Shown piece by piece: positions 52,276-60,620 of a stretch of DNA of 64,000 nucleotides. Origin of the DNA: Geofilum rhodophaeum (GTDB taxonomy: Bacteria > Bacteroidota > Bacteroidia > Bacteroidales > Marinilabiliaceae); NCBI RefSeq assembly GCF_002210225.1, contig NZ_MWUJ01000017.1:19130-83129 (forward strand). Direction: 5' to 3'. Position numbers and translations under genes: made by a program. The notes under the pieces were generated by a model. That model was given only the letters and a program-made list of their open reading frames with translations. It searched no databases and was not told the origin of the DNA. Numbering within the stretch: position 1 is the first letter of the stretch; each line of letters opens with the position of its first letter.

Positions 52276-53691
52276 TTAAAACTCACGGGCGAGTTCAATG
52301 GCGCGTTTCAGGGCGCCCAGTTTGTTGTTGACTTCCTGCAGTTCGTTTTCTTCTTTCGACTCGGAAACCACGCCGGCCCCGGCCTGGTAAAACAGGGTGT
52401 TGTTTTTGCTCAGGAAGGTACGGATGGCAATGGCCTGGTTGAAGCTACCGTCGAGGCCCAGCTGGCCGATGCAGCCGCCATAAAAGCCTCTTTGCTGGGG
52501 TTCGTAGCGGTCGATCAGTTCCATGGCCTTGTACTTGGGTGCTCCGGAGAGGGTGCCGGCCGGAAAGGTATCGCCCATCACCCTTGGGGTGGTGGAGCCG
52601 GGTTTGAGTTTTCCGTTCACCTCAGAGACCATGTGCAGGACGTGACTGTAGTACTGAATTTCTTTGTAGGTCTTAACTTTAACTTCATTGCAGTTGCGTC
52701 CCAGGTCGTTGCGTGCCAAATCGACCAGCATAACGTGCTCGGCATTTTCTTTGGGGTCGGCAGCCAGTTCCTCGGCCAATTTGAGGTCCTTCAGGTCATC
52801 GCCCGTACGCTTAAAGGTGCCGGCAATGGGATTGATGGTAGCGGTACCCTTGTCCACCACCAACTGACTTTCGGGTGAGGAGCCAAAGAGGCGGTAGTTG
52901 CCGTAATCGAAAAAGAAGAGGTAGGGAGAGGGATTGATGTGTCGCAGGGCCCGGTATACATTGAATTCGTCGCCTTTGAACTGTTGGGCAAACTGGCGGG
53001 AGAGGACGATCTGAAAGACATCGCCGCGGTAGCAATGTTCCTTGCCCTTGCTGACCATAGCCTTGTAATCTTCGTTGCTCAGGGAGGATGATTCGCCATT
53101 TACCGGCGCAAAGCGGAAGGAGGGTACTGTTCTGTTTTTTAGGATGTTCAACAGTTTATCGTAACTGCTTTGTTCTTCTCCGATGAGGTGTTCAACCAGA
53201 TAGAGCTGGTTGGTGAAATGGTTGAAGGCAATGACCGAGCGGTACAAATGGTAGCGCATGTCGGGTATGGCATAGGGAGCTGCCGGGTCAAGTTTCAGTT
53301 GAAGGTTTTCAAAGTAGCGAACGGCATCGTAGGTGGTATAGCCGTAGAGTCCGGTAGCAGCAAGGGGACAGTCGTTGGGGGCCACCTGCAGGCGGTCGAT
53401 GAAGTCCTGCAGCAAGTCGGTCACCGGCTTGCTGGCTGGCAACGGGGTGGTTTCGCTGTGCTTGTCCGGAAAGCGACAAGTCACCTGCTCTCCCTCCACC
53501 AGAAAGTCGGCCATGGGGTCGAAGCAAATGAAGGAGGTGGAATTGTTGTTGCCGTGGTAATCCGAACTCTCGAGCAGGATGGTGTTGGGGTACAGGTCGC
53601 GCAAGGTCAGGTAAAGACTTACCGGAGTAACCACATCTCCAATGTGAGGGGGAATGCGGCGATGGTGGACGTTGATGGAATAATTTTGCAT
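52276..53691 (-). CDS. trpE: Anthranilate synthase component I
   Basis: 471 residues; converts chorismate to anthranilate. C-terminal chorismate-binding domain: VFQIVLSRQFAQQFKGDEFNVYRALRHINPSPYLFFFDYG, IAGTFKRTGDDLKDLKLAEEL, DPKENAEHVMLVDLARNDLGR, FPAGTLSGAPKYKAMELIDRYEP, AGAGVVSESKEENELQEVNNKLGAL. The Trp feedback motif of the N-terminal part would be near the ESSDYHGNNNSTSFIC segment (LLES motif-like). First structural gene, preceded by an attenuator-like leader. Confidence 0.97.
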   Translation of the reverse strand: MQNYSINVHHRRIPPHIGDVVTPVSLYLTLRDLYPNTILLESSDYHGNNNSTSFICFDPMADFLVEGEQVTCRFPDKHSETTPLPASKPVTDLLQDFIDRLQVAPNDCPLAATGLYGYTTYDAVRYFENLQLKLDPAAPYAIPDMRYHLYRSVIAFNHFTNQLYLVEHLIGEEQSSYDKLLNILKNRTVPSFRFAPVNGESSSLSNEDYKAMVSKGKEHCYRGDVFQIVLSRQFAQQFKGDEFNVYRALRHINPSPYLFFFDYGNYRLFGSSPESQLVVDKGTATINPIAGTFKRTGDDLKDLKLAEELAADPKENAEHVMLVDLARNDLGRNCNEVKVKTYKEIQYYSHVLHMVSEVNGKLKPGSTTPRVMGDTFPAGTLSGAPKYKAMELIDRYEPQQRGFYGGCIGQLGLDGSFNQAIAIRTFLSKNNTLFYQAGAGVVSESKEENELQEVNNKLGALKRAIELAREF

Positions 53692-53720
53692 GAGTACTTA
53701 TTTTTTCGTTGGATTTGCAT

Positions 53721-53762
53721 AAAAAGAAAGAAGGCTTGCCGGGGATTCCGACAAGCCTTCTT
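53721..53762 (-). terminator. Candidate trp attenuator terminator
   Basis: Minus strand: 11-bp perfect stem AAGAAGGCTTG/CAAGCCTTCTT (53752-53762 and 53728-53738), extendable by 4 bp inside (TCGG with CCGG), loop AATCC, then TCTTTTT. It sits 30 bp before trpE and 39 bp after the leader-peptide stop: the place of a transcription attenuator. Confidence 0.85.
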
Positions 53763-53801
53763 AAGTTATTCTGGTTCGCAACAGAGCATAAGGGCATCGC
53801 T

Positions 53802-53867
53802 TCATCTCCCGTGTATGAGGACTGAAGTGTGCCACCACCAATTGTTGTTGCGAATGATTGTCTGCAT
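53802..53867 (-). CDS. trpL: Candidate trp leader peptide with three consecutive Trp codons
   Basis: Minus-strand ATG at 53867, stop at 53802-53804: 21 residues, MQTIIRNNNWWWHTSVLIHGR. Trp codons TGG TGG TGG lie at 53832-53840. A candidate pause hairpin follows within the coding part: CTTCAGTCCTC (53817-53827) can pair with GAGATGAAG (53800-53808), nine base pairs with two bulges. Ribosome stalling at the Trp codons would mask its left arm. Then comes the terminator. The arrangement is that of a classical trp attenuator. The antiterminator pairing is weak by eye. Confidence 0.8.
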   Translation of the reverse strand: MQTIIRNNNWWWHTSVLIHGR

Positions 53868-53890
53868 GGTTTCGTTTTCTAATCGTTCTG

Positions 53891-53922
53891 CAATTTTACG
53901 TAAGGATTTTCTAAAAAGCAAA
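53891..53922 (-). promoter_or_regulatory. Candidate trp operon promoter
   Basis: Minus strand: TTTG (53919-53922), 20-nt spacer, TAAAATTG (53891-53898, one mismatch to TAnnTTTG). Start point would fall about 18-20 nt before the leader ATG. Confidence 0.5.
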
Positions 53923-53995
53923 CACTGGTTTTGAATTTTTTTCAGGTTGTTTGCTTAAGTCGTTTGTTTTGAGCGGATTGTCCGTTGTGTAAAAA

Positions 53996-54011
53996 CGTGA
54001 TAAAAATCACA
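53996..54011. promoter_or_regulatory. Palindrome CGTGATAAAAATCACA (Crp/Fnr-like box or weak terminator)
   Basis: Core GTGAT-AAAA-ATCAC at 53997-54010. Compare TGTGA-N6-TCACA: 9 of 10 half-site positions agree. It lies 74 bp upstream of the trp -33 element and 22 bp after the nadC stop. On the minus strand it is followed by GTTTTTAC, so a weak nadC terminator is the rival reading. Confidence 0.35.
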
Positions 54012-54032
54012 CTCTTTTGATAAAAAGTCCCT

Positions 54033-54875
54033 TTAATAGGCTTTGAGACTTAAATCCAAACTTTTTATGTGATGGGTCAGGGCGCCCACAGATATGTAAT
54101 CGACCCCTGCCAGGGCATAGTCGCGCAACTGATCCAAAGTGATGCCACCCGATGATTCTGTTTCGTAACGGCCGGCTATTCGCGCAACAGCCTGTTGGGT
54201 GAGTTCGGGACTGAAATTGTCAATGAGGATGCGATCGATGCCGCCGGTCTGCATGACCTGTTCCAGCTCATCCATATTGCGTACCTCTACTTCTATTTTA
54301 AGGGAACGGCCACTTTGCTTCAGGTAGGCCTGGGTCGCTTTAATGGCCTTTTCAATACCTCCGGCAAAATCGATGTGATTGTCCTTGAGCATAATCATAT
54401 CGTACAAGCCCATGCGGTGGTTTACGCCACCCCCGATGCGCACCGCTTCCTTTTCGAGCCAGCGCATACCCGGCGTGGTTTTGCGCGTGTCGAGCACCTT
54501 GGTTTTTAAATCTGCAATGCGCGTGGCATACTCCCGTGTATGGGTGGCTATGCCGCTCATCCGTTGCATGATGTTCAACACGAGTCGTTCTGCCTGAAGC
54601 AGGGTTCTGGTTTTCCCTTCTACGGTAAAGGCTATGTCTCCCGGCTTAATGAGGTCGCCATCTTTCAGCAGGGGCTTAAATTGCAGATCCGACTGCAGGG
54701 TGTGAAATACGAGCGGTGCTATTTCCATTCCCGCTAAAACACCGTTTTCCTTCACCAGCAAGCGGGCTTTTCCGGTGGCAGTTTCAGGAATACAGGCCAG
54801 AGAAGAGTGGTCGCCATCGCCCAAATCTTCCCTTAGGGCATTGCTTATAAATTCTTGAAGTAAAGCTTTAGTCAT
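54033..54875 (-). CDS. nadC: Nicotinate-nucleotide pyrophosphorylase (carboxylating)
   Basis: 280 residues; quinolinate + PRPP to NaMN. KTKVLDTRKTTPGMRWLEKEAVRIGGGVNHRMGLYDMIMLKDNHI (Arg, Lys and His residues of the quinolinate site), IEVEVRNMDELEQV, ILIDNFSPE, SSGGITLDQLRDYALAGVDYISVGALTHH. Starts 8 nt inside the DUF4783 gene. Confidence 0.97.
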   Translation of the reverse strand: MTKALLQEFISNALREDLGDGDHSSLACIPETATGKARLLVKENGVLAGMEIAPLVFHTLQSDLQFKPLLKDGDLIKPGDIAFTVEGKTRTLLQAERLVLNIMQRMSGIATHTREYATRIADLKTKVLDTRKTTPGMRWLEKEAVRIGGGVNHRMGLYDMIMLKDNHIDFAGGIEKAIKATQAYLKQSGRSLKIEVEVRNMDELEQVMQTGGIDRILIDNFSPELTQQAVARIAGRYETESSGGITLDQLRDYALAGVDYISVGALTHHIKSLDLSLKAY

Positions 54876-55275
54876 CTTGTTTTTCTACGCGTAATTGATG
54901 AATCAGGGTTTGCCCATTACTGTTTTTAATCAAAAACAGCAGGCGGTATTGCCCCCGGTTGTAGTGGTAGCGGCCAATGGCAAAGGTAGCATTTTCCCGC
55001 TCTCCCTGGTGAATAAACTGGAAAGAGGCGGGCGGATATTGCTCAAAGAAGTCCTTCATCAGAAACTGGGCCTGTTCCTTGCTGAATACACCCGACTTGC
55101 CTGGAAGCACCAATTCAATTCTGGGATTGAAATATTCTGCCAGTGTGGCTGCATCGCCGCTGCGTGTCGCATTGGCAATGCCGTCCGGCATGCTCCCGTT
55201 GTTTTGTCCAAGGGTCGCCAAGGGTAGGAAGAGCAGGATCAATCCGCTAAAAATGAATAATTTAAAGGTTTTCAT
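54868..55275 (-). CDS. DUF4783 exported protein (NTF2-like)
   Basis: 135 residues: signal peptide KLFIFSGLILLFLPLATLGQ, then an NTF2/SnoaL-like region (GIANATRSGDAATLAEYFNPRIELVLPGKSGVFSKEQAQFLMKDFFEQYPPASFQFIHQGE). Conserved next to nadC and rlmH in Bacteroidota. Function unknown. Its end overlaps nadC by 8 nt, so the two are co-expressed. Confidence 0.85.
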   Translation of the reverse strand: MKTFKLFIFSGLILLFLPLATLGQNNGSMPDGIANATRSGDAATLAEYFNPRIELVLPGKSGVFSKEQAQFLMKDFFEQYPPASFQFIHQGERENATFAIGRYHYNRGQYRLLFLIKNSNGQTLIHQLRVEKQDD

Positions 55276-55344
55276 ATCGGTTTTTTAAGAAACACAACTT
55301 CAGTAACATACAAAAACTAAACCATAAATTTGGATGCGCTGTCT

Positions 55345-55352
55345 TATTTTTG
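55345..55352 (+). promoter_or_regulatory. -7 element TATTTTTG ahead of rlmH
   Basis: Exact TAnnTTTG match, 30 nt before ATG 55383. No TTTG at -33 distance. Confidence 0.4.
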
Positions 55353-55382
55353 TTTTTTGCACTTGCAAAAGTGTTATACGTA

Positions 55383-55856
55383 ATGAAAACCGTTTTGGTT
55401 ATGGTTGGCCGCACCAATGCGGCCTGGTTGCAGACTGGTATCGATGAGTATGTGAAGCGTCTCGGGCATTACGCTCCTTTTGAATTGCTGGTTATCCCGG
55501 ATGTGAAAAAAGGCGGGAGTCTCCCTCAGGAAGTGCTGAAGGAAAGGGAGGGGCGTTTGATTCTGGATCAGTTGACGTCTGGCGATGTTTTGGTGTTGCT
55601 GGATGAAAATGGAAAGTTGGCTGGCTCAAGAGAGTTTGCCGGTTTTGTTCAAAAGCAGATGGTCGCCGGGGTGCGTAGACTTTTTTTTATTATTGGGGGA
55701 GCTTATGGCTTTTCGGCGGAGGTGTATGGGCGTGCTAATTATAAACTTAGTCTTTCCAAGATGACGTTTTCTCATCAGATGGTGCGCCTTATTTTTGTGG
55801 AGCAACTTTATCGGGCCCACAGTATTTTGAATAATGAACCTTATCACCATGATTAG
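55383..55856 (+). CDS. rlmH: 23S rRNA (pseudouridine1915-N3)-methyltransferase
   Basis: 157 residues from ATG 55383 (an upstream in-frame start at 55350 lies on the -7 element). SPOUT fold: TVLVMVGRTNAAWLQTGIDEYVKRL, LLDENGK, RRLFFIIGGAYGFSAEV (SAM-binding knot), LSLSKMTFSHQMVRLIFVEQLYRAHSILNNEPYHHD. Methylates helix 69. Usually ~157 residues; matches. Confidence 0.96.
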   Translation: MKTVLVMVGRTNAAWLQTGIDEYVKRLGHYAPFELLVIPDVKKGGSLPQEVLKEREGRLILDQLTSGDVLVLLDENGKLAGSREFAGFVQKQMVAGVRRLFFIIGGAYGFSAEVYGRANYKLSLSKMTFSHQMVRLIFVEQLYRAHSILNNEPYHHD

Positions 55857-55925
55857 CGGCCTGGTTTTTGAAGTTGGGCATGTTAATTGGTGGGTAAGCC
55901 TGCTGCTAATTAACCATTGGTTGGT

Positions 55926-58900
55926 ATGAGACGCATTTTGTCTAAGACATATTATCCCATCTTCTTTGTTGCGACCCTCCTGGTGTTGGTTGCTGCCAGT
56001 CTTATACTGCGACAGCATGCTGAAGAGTTGCCTGGGCGTGCGCTTTCAGCGGCTCGGATCGAAAAACTGGTTCAGCAGGAACAGCACGAGATGCAGGATT
56101 TCCTGGATGCCCTGCCCGTGGCTACCTTTAATTCTCATCAGCGCTTGTGGGAACATATTGATTCGCTCAAGCCGCATAGTTACGAGTTGTTGGTGTTTCA
56201 GGGTTACGAAATGGTGGGGTGGAACAGCAGTCTTTTGCCTGTTGATGGGTTTAATCCTCAGTATTTTAAGCAGGCGCTGGTGCGCCTGGAGAATGGTTGG
56301 TATTTGACCAGGTGGCGGCAGGAGGGGGATGTTTTATTGGTGGCTTTTAGTTTGTTTAAACGAACGTACCTCTACCAAAATCAGTTTTTGCAAAATGGTT
56401 TTCCCGAACATTTTGGATTGGATCCCTCCCTTATGATCAGTCGTGAGCCGGTAGCAGGCAGTATGGATTTACACGACAGTAAGGGGAGCTATCTTTTTAG
56501 TTTGGTAGGAACTGATACGGCACAACGTCCGCCTATGGCTTCCTGGATCAGCGATGTTTTATTATTGCTCAGTAGTCTGATCTTTTGGTTGGGCCTTTTC
56601 CGTTTTCAAAGCCTCTTTTATCGTAGGCAGATGGGTAATTTAAGTTGGCTTTTGGCCGGCGCCATTTTTTCTTTGGGTTATTATCTTGTTTTTTGGAAAC
56701 TTGGGTTGGCTTGTATGGAGCGCTGCGAGTTGTTTTCGCCCTATCATTTTGCCTGGTCCAATTTTCTGCCTTCATTGGGGCACTTTTTCTTGTTCGGATT
56801 TTGGTTGTTCACCCTGGCATTCTGGTTTTTCCGGTTTTATCGCCTGCCGTCCTTTTATAAGCAGAAAATGGCGGGATTTCGAAAAGGGGCAGCGATGGCA
56901 TTTCTCCTTGCGCTCACCTTATTGCTGTTGGTCTTTGTTACCCGACTTTTTTATATCCTGGCCAATCACAGCTCAGGGCCCCTTGTGCTGATGCGGGTCA
57001 TTGATCTGGATCTTATAGTTCTGGTGCGTTTTTTTTCTATTGCCTTTTTGTTACTGACTTATTTGTTGGTAGCCGAGCGTATGGTGTTGTTGTTTCTGGC
57101 TTTGTTCTCCCGAAAGTGGCTTTTCCTGACCTGGCTGTTGCTGTCTTTATCAGCTGCTTTATGGAGTGGCGGTTTGGGGGTGGGCAACAGCGACTGGACT
57201 TTTGTGTTTTCTTGTGTAGTGGGGGGCTTGTTGATTTTTGCCAGGCGTAAGCCGGAATACGGACTCACGCACACTTCGTTTTTATGGTTGGCACTTAGCT
57301 TTTCGCTGTTTGCGGGAATGGTAATGATGGATTTGACTGTAAAACGAGAGGAGGCCAATCGGGAACTTCTTGCAGAGAACCTTTCGTTTCAGTTACTCAG
57401 GGACGAGGATCCCGTGGCAGAAATGTATCTTTCTGAAATAGAGAAGCAGCTTTCGAACGATGTAACGCTTATGCGTCTGTTGGCGCAGGGGGAGGTCGAT
57501 GGTGACCTTATCCGCAACCACCTAGTAAAGTTTTATTTTTATGGTTATTGGGGGCGCTTTGATCTGCAGATTGTTCCCTGTTGGCCGCAGGGAGATTTGT
57601 ACCTGGAAGGCTCTCAGGAGGTGAGGAATTGTTACGACTACTTTTATGAAATGCTGGAGAGCTTTGGCTATGCCATTCCTGGAAGCAATCATTTTCACTA
57701 CCTCGATAATCTAAATGGCCGGGTTTCTTACCTGGGGGTTTTTCGCTTTTTTGCCAACGATCCCCAACGTGAGACGTCTTTGTTTATTGAGTTGCAATCA
57801 AAACCATTTTTTGAGGGACTGGGCTATCCCGAGTTGTTGGTGAGTGAACGGGAAAGGGCACGAATGGGTTTGCTGGACAACTATTCTTATGCCAAGTATT
57901 TGAATGGTCGTTTGGTGAAGCGTTCCGGCGAGTTTCCCTATAAGGGGGAAGCCCAGTATTATCAGCCAGTACCGCACAGTAAGGTGTTTGTAAAGGACGA
58001 ATCGTTTTCGCATTTGGTTTATCAGCCCGATGAGGAGGTGACAATTGTATTGAGCAGAGAAGATTACAGTCTTGGGGAGGTGCTCATCGCTTTTTCCTTG
58101 TTTTTCCTCTTTTTCTTTTTGCTGGGGGCGCTGTTGTTGCTGCTGATGCAGTGGCGTTCTGTCGGCTTTTCTTTTCAACTAACCATTCAAAAACGCATTC
58201 AGCTGGTTTTTGTTTTGCTGTTATTGCTGATGTTGGTGGTGGTGGCTGCAGGCACGGTTTATTATACCGTCAACCAGTTTAAGCGAAAGCATCTGGAGCT
58301 TTTGGAAAACAAGGTGCAATCTATTTTGCTCGAACTGGAGTATAAAATCGGACTGGATGGGCCGGAGACGGCCCGGCCTGAGGAGTACCTTAATTATCAG
58401 CTGCAAATGATCAGCAATGTTTTTTATTGCGACATCAATCTTTATGGGGTGGAGGGAACGCTGTTGGGTACTTCTCGCCCCGAGTTGTTTCGTAATGGTT
58501 TGATGGGGGCGCAAATGAACCCTAAAGCTTATTACAAACTGGCCTATACGGATGCGGTGCGGCATTTGGAGGAGGAGCAAATAGGTACCATGTCCTACAC
58601 CTCTTTTTATGTTCCGCTTCTTGATGCGGAAAATCGGCTGTCGGGTTTTGTTAATTTGCCCTATTTTGTGGGAAACAATGAGCTCCGCGAGGAGGTCAGT
58701 TCGGTGGTGGTAACGGTGGTCAATTTTTACCTTGTCTTTACCTTAGTTGTAATTAGCCTGGCGGTATTTCTGGCGCGTCAGATCACTCGTCCCCTCTTGT
58801 TGTTGCAAAGTAAGATTTCTCAGGTAAAGCTCGATCGATCTAACGAGAAGATCGATTACAAAGGAGAAGACGAGATTGGTGGGTTGGTGGCAGAGTACAA

Positions 58901-59642
58901 CCGGATGGTTGATGAGTTGGCCATTAGTGCTGCTAAATTGGCCAAAACCGAACGCGACTTGGCCTGGCGGGAGATGGCGAAGCAGATTGCCCATGAGATT
59001 AAAAATCCCTTGACGCCGATGAAGCTGAGTATTCAGTATTTGCAAAGAGCATGGAACGATAAGGTGGAAGATTTTGACAGCTACCTGGCTCGGGTTACGG
59101 GTACGCTTATTGAGCAAATAAACAGTTTGTCGAGCATTGCTTCGGAGTTCAGTAAGTTTGCTCAAATGCCCCTGGCCAAGGCAGAGGTGGTTAATTTAAT
59201 GGATAAGCTGGAGAGTTGTCGTACGCTTTTTGGCGATACGGGAACAGCGGAGATTGCTTTGCACAATGAGGTAGGTGGTGCTGTAATGGTTCGGGCAGAT
59301 GGAGAGCAGTTGTTGGGCGTATTCAACAACTTGATTAAGAATGCCTTGCAGTCTGTCCCCGAAGACAGAGAGGGCCAAATCAATATTGTTGTAGCCTTAA
59401 ACGGGGATATGGTGCGTGTGGCTGTGGCCGATAATGGGCAAGGGGTGCCTGAGGAGGTGCGGGACCATTTGTTTGTCCCCAGCTTTACTACAAAGACGGG
59501 GGGCATGGGATTGGGACTGGCCATCTCCCGAAGGGTTGTCGAAAATGCAGGGGGACAAATTTGGTTTGAAACCAGAGCCGGAGAGGGGTCTGTCTTTTAT
59601 GTTGAGCTGCCTCAGGCCCGGTCTTTGTCTTCGGGTGAATAG
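55926..59642 (+). CDS. Very large membrane histidine kinase (NtrY-like catalytic core)
   Basis: 1238 residues from ATG 55926 (TTG 55917 also possible). Layout by hydropathy: TM at ~8-29, extracytoplasmic ~30-200, a bundle of about eight TM helices at ~205-470, a second extracytoplasmic part ~470-710, two TM (~712-740, ~765-785), a third sensor part ~790-920, a last TM (~930-955), HAMP (~957-1005), HisKA with His1023 in MAKQIAHEIKNPLTPMKLSIQYL, HATPase (NLIKNALQS, VADNGQGVP, TKTGGMGLGLAISRRVVE). No response regulator adjoins it. The signal is unknown. Confidence 0.88.
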   Translation: MRRILSKTYYPIFFVATLLVLVAASLILRQHAEELPGRALSAARIEKLVQQEQHEMQDFLDALPVATFNSHQRLWEHIDSLKPHSYELLVFQGYEMVGWNSSLLPVDGFNPQYFKQALVRLENGWYLTRWRQEGDVLLVAFSLFKRTYLYQNQFLQNGFPEHFGLDPSLMISREPVAGSMDLHDSKGSYLFSLVGTDTAQRPPMASWISDVLLLLSSLIFWLGLFRFQSLFYRRQMGNLSWLLAGAIFSLGYYLVFWKLGLACMERCELFSPYHFAWSNFLPSLGHFFLFGFWLFTLAFWFFRFYRLPSFYKQKMAGFRKGAAMAFLLALTLLLLVFVTRLFYILANHSSGPLVLMRVIDLDLIVLVRFFSIAFLLLTYLLVAERMVLLFLALFSRKWLFLTWLLLSLSAALWSGGLGVGNSDWTFVFSCVVGGLLIFARRKPEYGLTHTSFLWLALSFSLFAGMVMMDLTVKREEANRELLAENLSFQLLRDEDPVAEMYLSEIEKQLSNDVTLMRLLAQGEVDGDLIRNHLVKFYFYGYWGRFDLQIVPCWPQGDLYLEGSQEVRNCYDYFYEMLESFGYAIPGSNHFHYLDNLNGRVSYLGVFRFFANDPQRETSLFIELQSKPFFEGLGYPELLVSERERARMGLLDNYSYAKYLNGRLVKRSGEFPYKGEAQYYQPVPHSKVFVKDESFSHLVYQPDEEVTIVLSREDYSLGEVLIAFSLFFLFFFLLGALLLLLMQWRSVGFSFQLTIQKRIQLVFVLLLLLMLVVVAAGTVYYTVNQFKRKHLELLENKVQSILLELEYKIGLDGPETARPEEYLNYQLQMISNVFYCDINLYGVEGTLLGTSRPELFRNGLMGAQMNPKAYYKLAYTDAVRHLEEEQIGTMSYTSFYVPLLDAENRLSGFVNLPYFVGNNELREEVSSVVVTVVNFYLVFTLVVISLAVFLARQITRPLLLLQSKISQVKLDRSNEKIDYKGEDEIGGLVAEYNRMVDELAISAAKLAKTERDLAWREMAKQIAHEIKNPLTPMKLSIQYLQRAWNDKVEDFDSYLARVTGTLIEQINSLSSIASEFSKFAQMPLAKAEVVNLMDKLESCRTLFGDTGTAEIALHNEVGGAVMVRADGEQLLGVFNNLIKNALQSVPEDREGQINIVVALNGDMVRVAVADNGQGVPEEVRDHLFVPSFTTKTGGMGLGLAISRRVVENAGGQIWFETRAGEGSVFYVELPQARSLSSGE

Positions 59643-60010
59643 CGCACTACGATTGTTTGTGTCCAAAAATCTGCCAGTCGTCTGCCTCGGGAAAAAAAGA
59701 ACCAGAGATCTACGAGGTTGAGAATGGGAATCAGAAAAACCAATCCGCGGATGATGGACTTTTCGGGGTAGCGAATCAGATCATCCTGCCCGGGCAGGAT
59801 GATGACTTTAAGATGCAGTAAATGTTTGCCCAGGCTTTGCCCTTGTAGAAAGGGTAGGGAATCCTTCGAAAGGAAATACAGTAAGGCCAGTAACCAACCC
59901 ACACGGGGAAGCATCATCAGTCCAGCCACTATAATCAGGTCTATGACGGCTGCTAAGATGCGATCTGTAAAAGGAGCTGCAGCTCCCTCTGTAATTGGCG
60001 TTGTTGACAT
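59612..60010 (-). CDS. RDD-family membrane protein
   Basis: 132 residues from ATG 60010. RDD pattern: PFTDRILAAVIDLIIVAGLMML (Asp/Arg), GKHLLHLKVI, FLIPILNLVDLWFFFSRGRRLADFWTQTIVV. About three TM helices. Its 3' end overlaps the histidine kinase gene by 31 nt tail-to-tail. Downstream of the LuxR gene; RDD proteins are often transporters or Na+/H+ antiporter-like, unproven here. Confidence 0.88.
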   Translation of the reverse strand: MSTTPITEGAAAPFTDRILAAVIDLIIVAGLMMLPRVGWLLALLYFLSKDSLPFLQGQSLGKHLLHLKVIILPGQDDLIRYPEKSIIRGLVFLIPILNLVDLWFFFSRGRRLADFWTQTIVVRYSPEDKDRA

Positions 60011-60032
60011 ACCCAAGTGTTTTATCAGGCTC

Positions 60033-60608
60033 CTAAGATATATCTTCCATATTAATTATGCCATTCAGAATGGCATAAACCGTGAGTCCCGAAACACTTT
60101 TGATGTCTAATTTCCGTGTAATGTTTTTTCGGTGCGAAATGACGGTGTGGGTGCTTATAAACAGGTCGGCCGCTATTTCTTTGTTGGTTTTTCCCAGTGC
60201 CACATGTTGCAATATGAGTTTTTCGCGCGGCGTGAGTTCTTCGGATTCCTCCTGGGCTTTGTCGGCGCTTATGGTTTTTAGTGCTTTTGATATTTTATCG
60301 GTGAGGGCAACCTTGGAGTCGTAAATGGATAATTGGTTTTCCGGAGCTCCCTGGGGGAGACCGGTGTTAATGATGTGCAACAACCGACAGCCTTCGGGCA
60401 GAAGACTGTCCCATTTTTTGTCGGGACTGGCTGCAGTTATGGCCGAGTTTACAATGAGGAGATCGGGTTCAAAATGTTGCAGAACTTCCCCTATTCCCAG
60501 CTGCGATCCCAGGATTTCAATTTCGCCCACTTCGGGAAATTGCCTTAATATGTGAATCAAACCCTTTCTTAAAAGATAGGATTGCTCTGCCAGCAGGACA
60601 CTTACCAT
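60033..60608 (-). CDS. LuxR-type regulator with degenerate receiver
   Basis: 191 residues. C-terminal LuxR/FixJ HTH (EELTPREKLILQHVALGKTNKEIAADLFISTHTVISHRKNITRKLDIKS) is intact. The N-terminal half has the receiver fold outline (VSVLLAEQSYLLRKGLIHIL, FEPDLLIVNSAI), but the phospho-acceptor position after PDLLIV is Asn-Ser instead of Asp. So it is probably not a phosphorylation switch. Pairs with the hemerythrin gene 12 nt upstream. Confidence 0.88.
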   Translation of the reverse strand: MVSVLLAEQSYLLRKGLIHILRQFPEVGEIEILGSQLGIGEVLQHFEPDLLIVNSAITAASPDKKWDSLLPEGCRLLHIINTGLPQGAPENQLSIYDSKVALTDKISKALKTISADKAQEESEELTPREKLILQHVALGKTNKEIAADLFISTHTVISHRKNITRKLDIKSVSGLTVYAILNGIINMEDIS

Positions 60609-60620
60609 AGGTTTTGCAGC

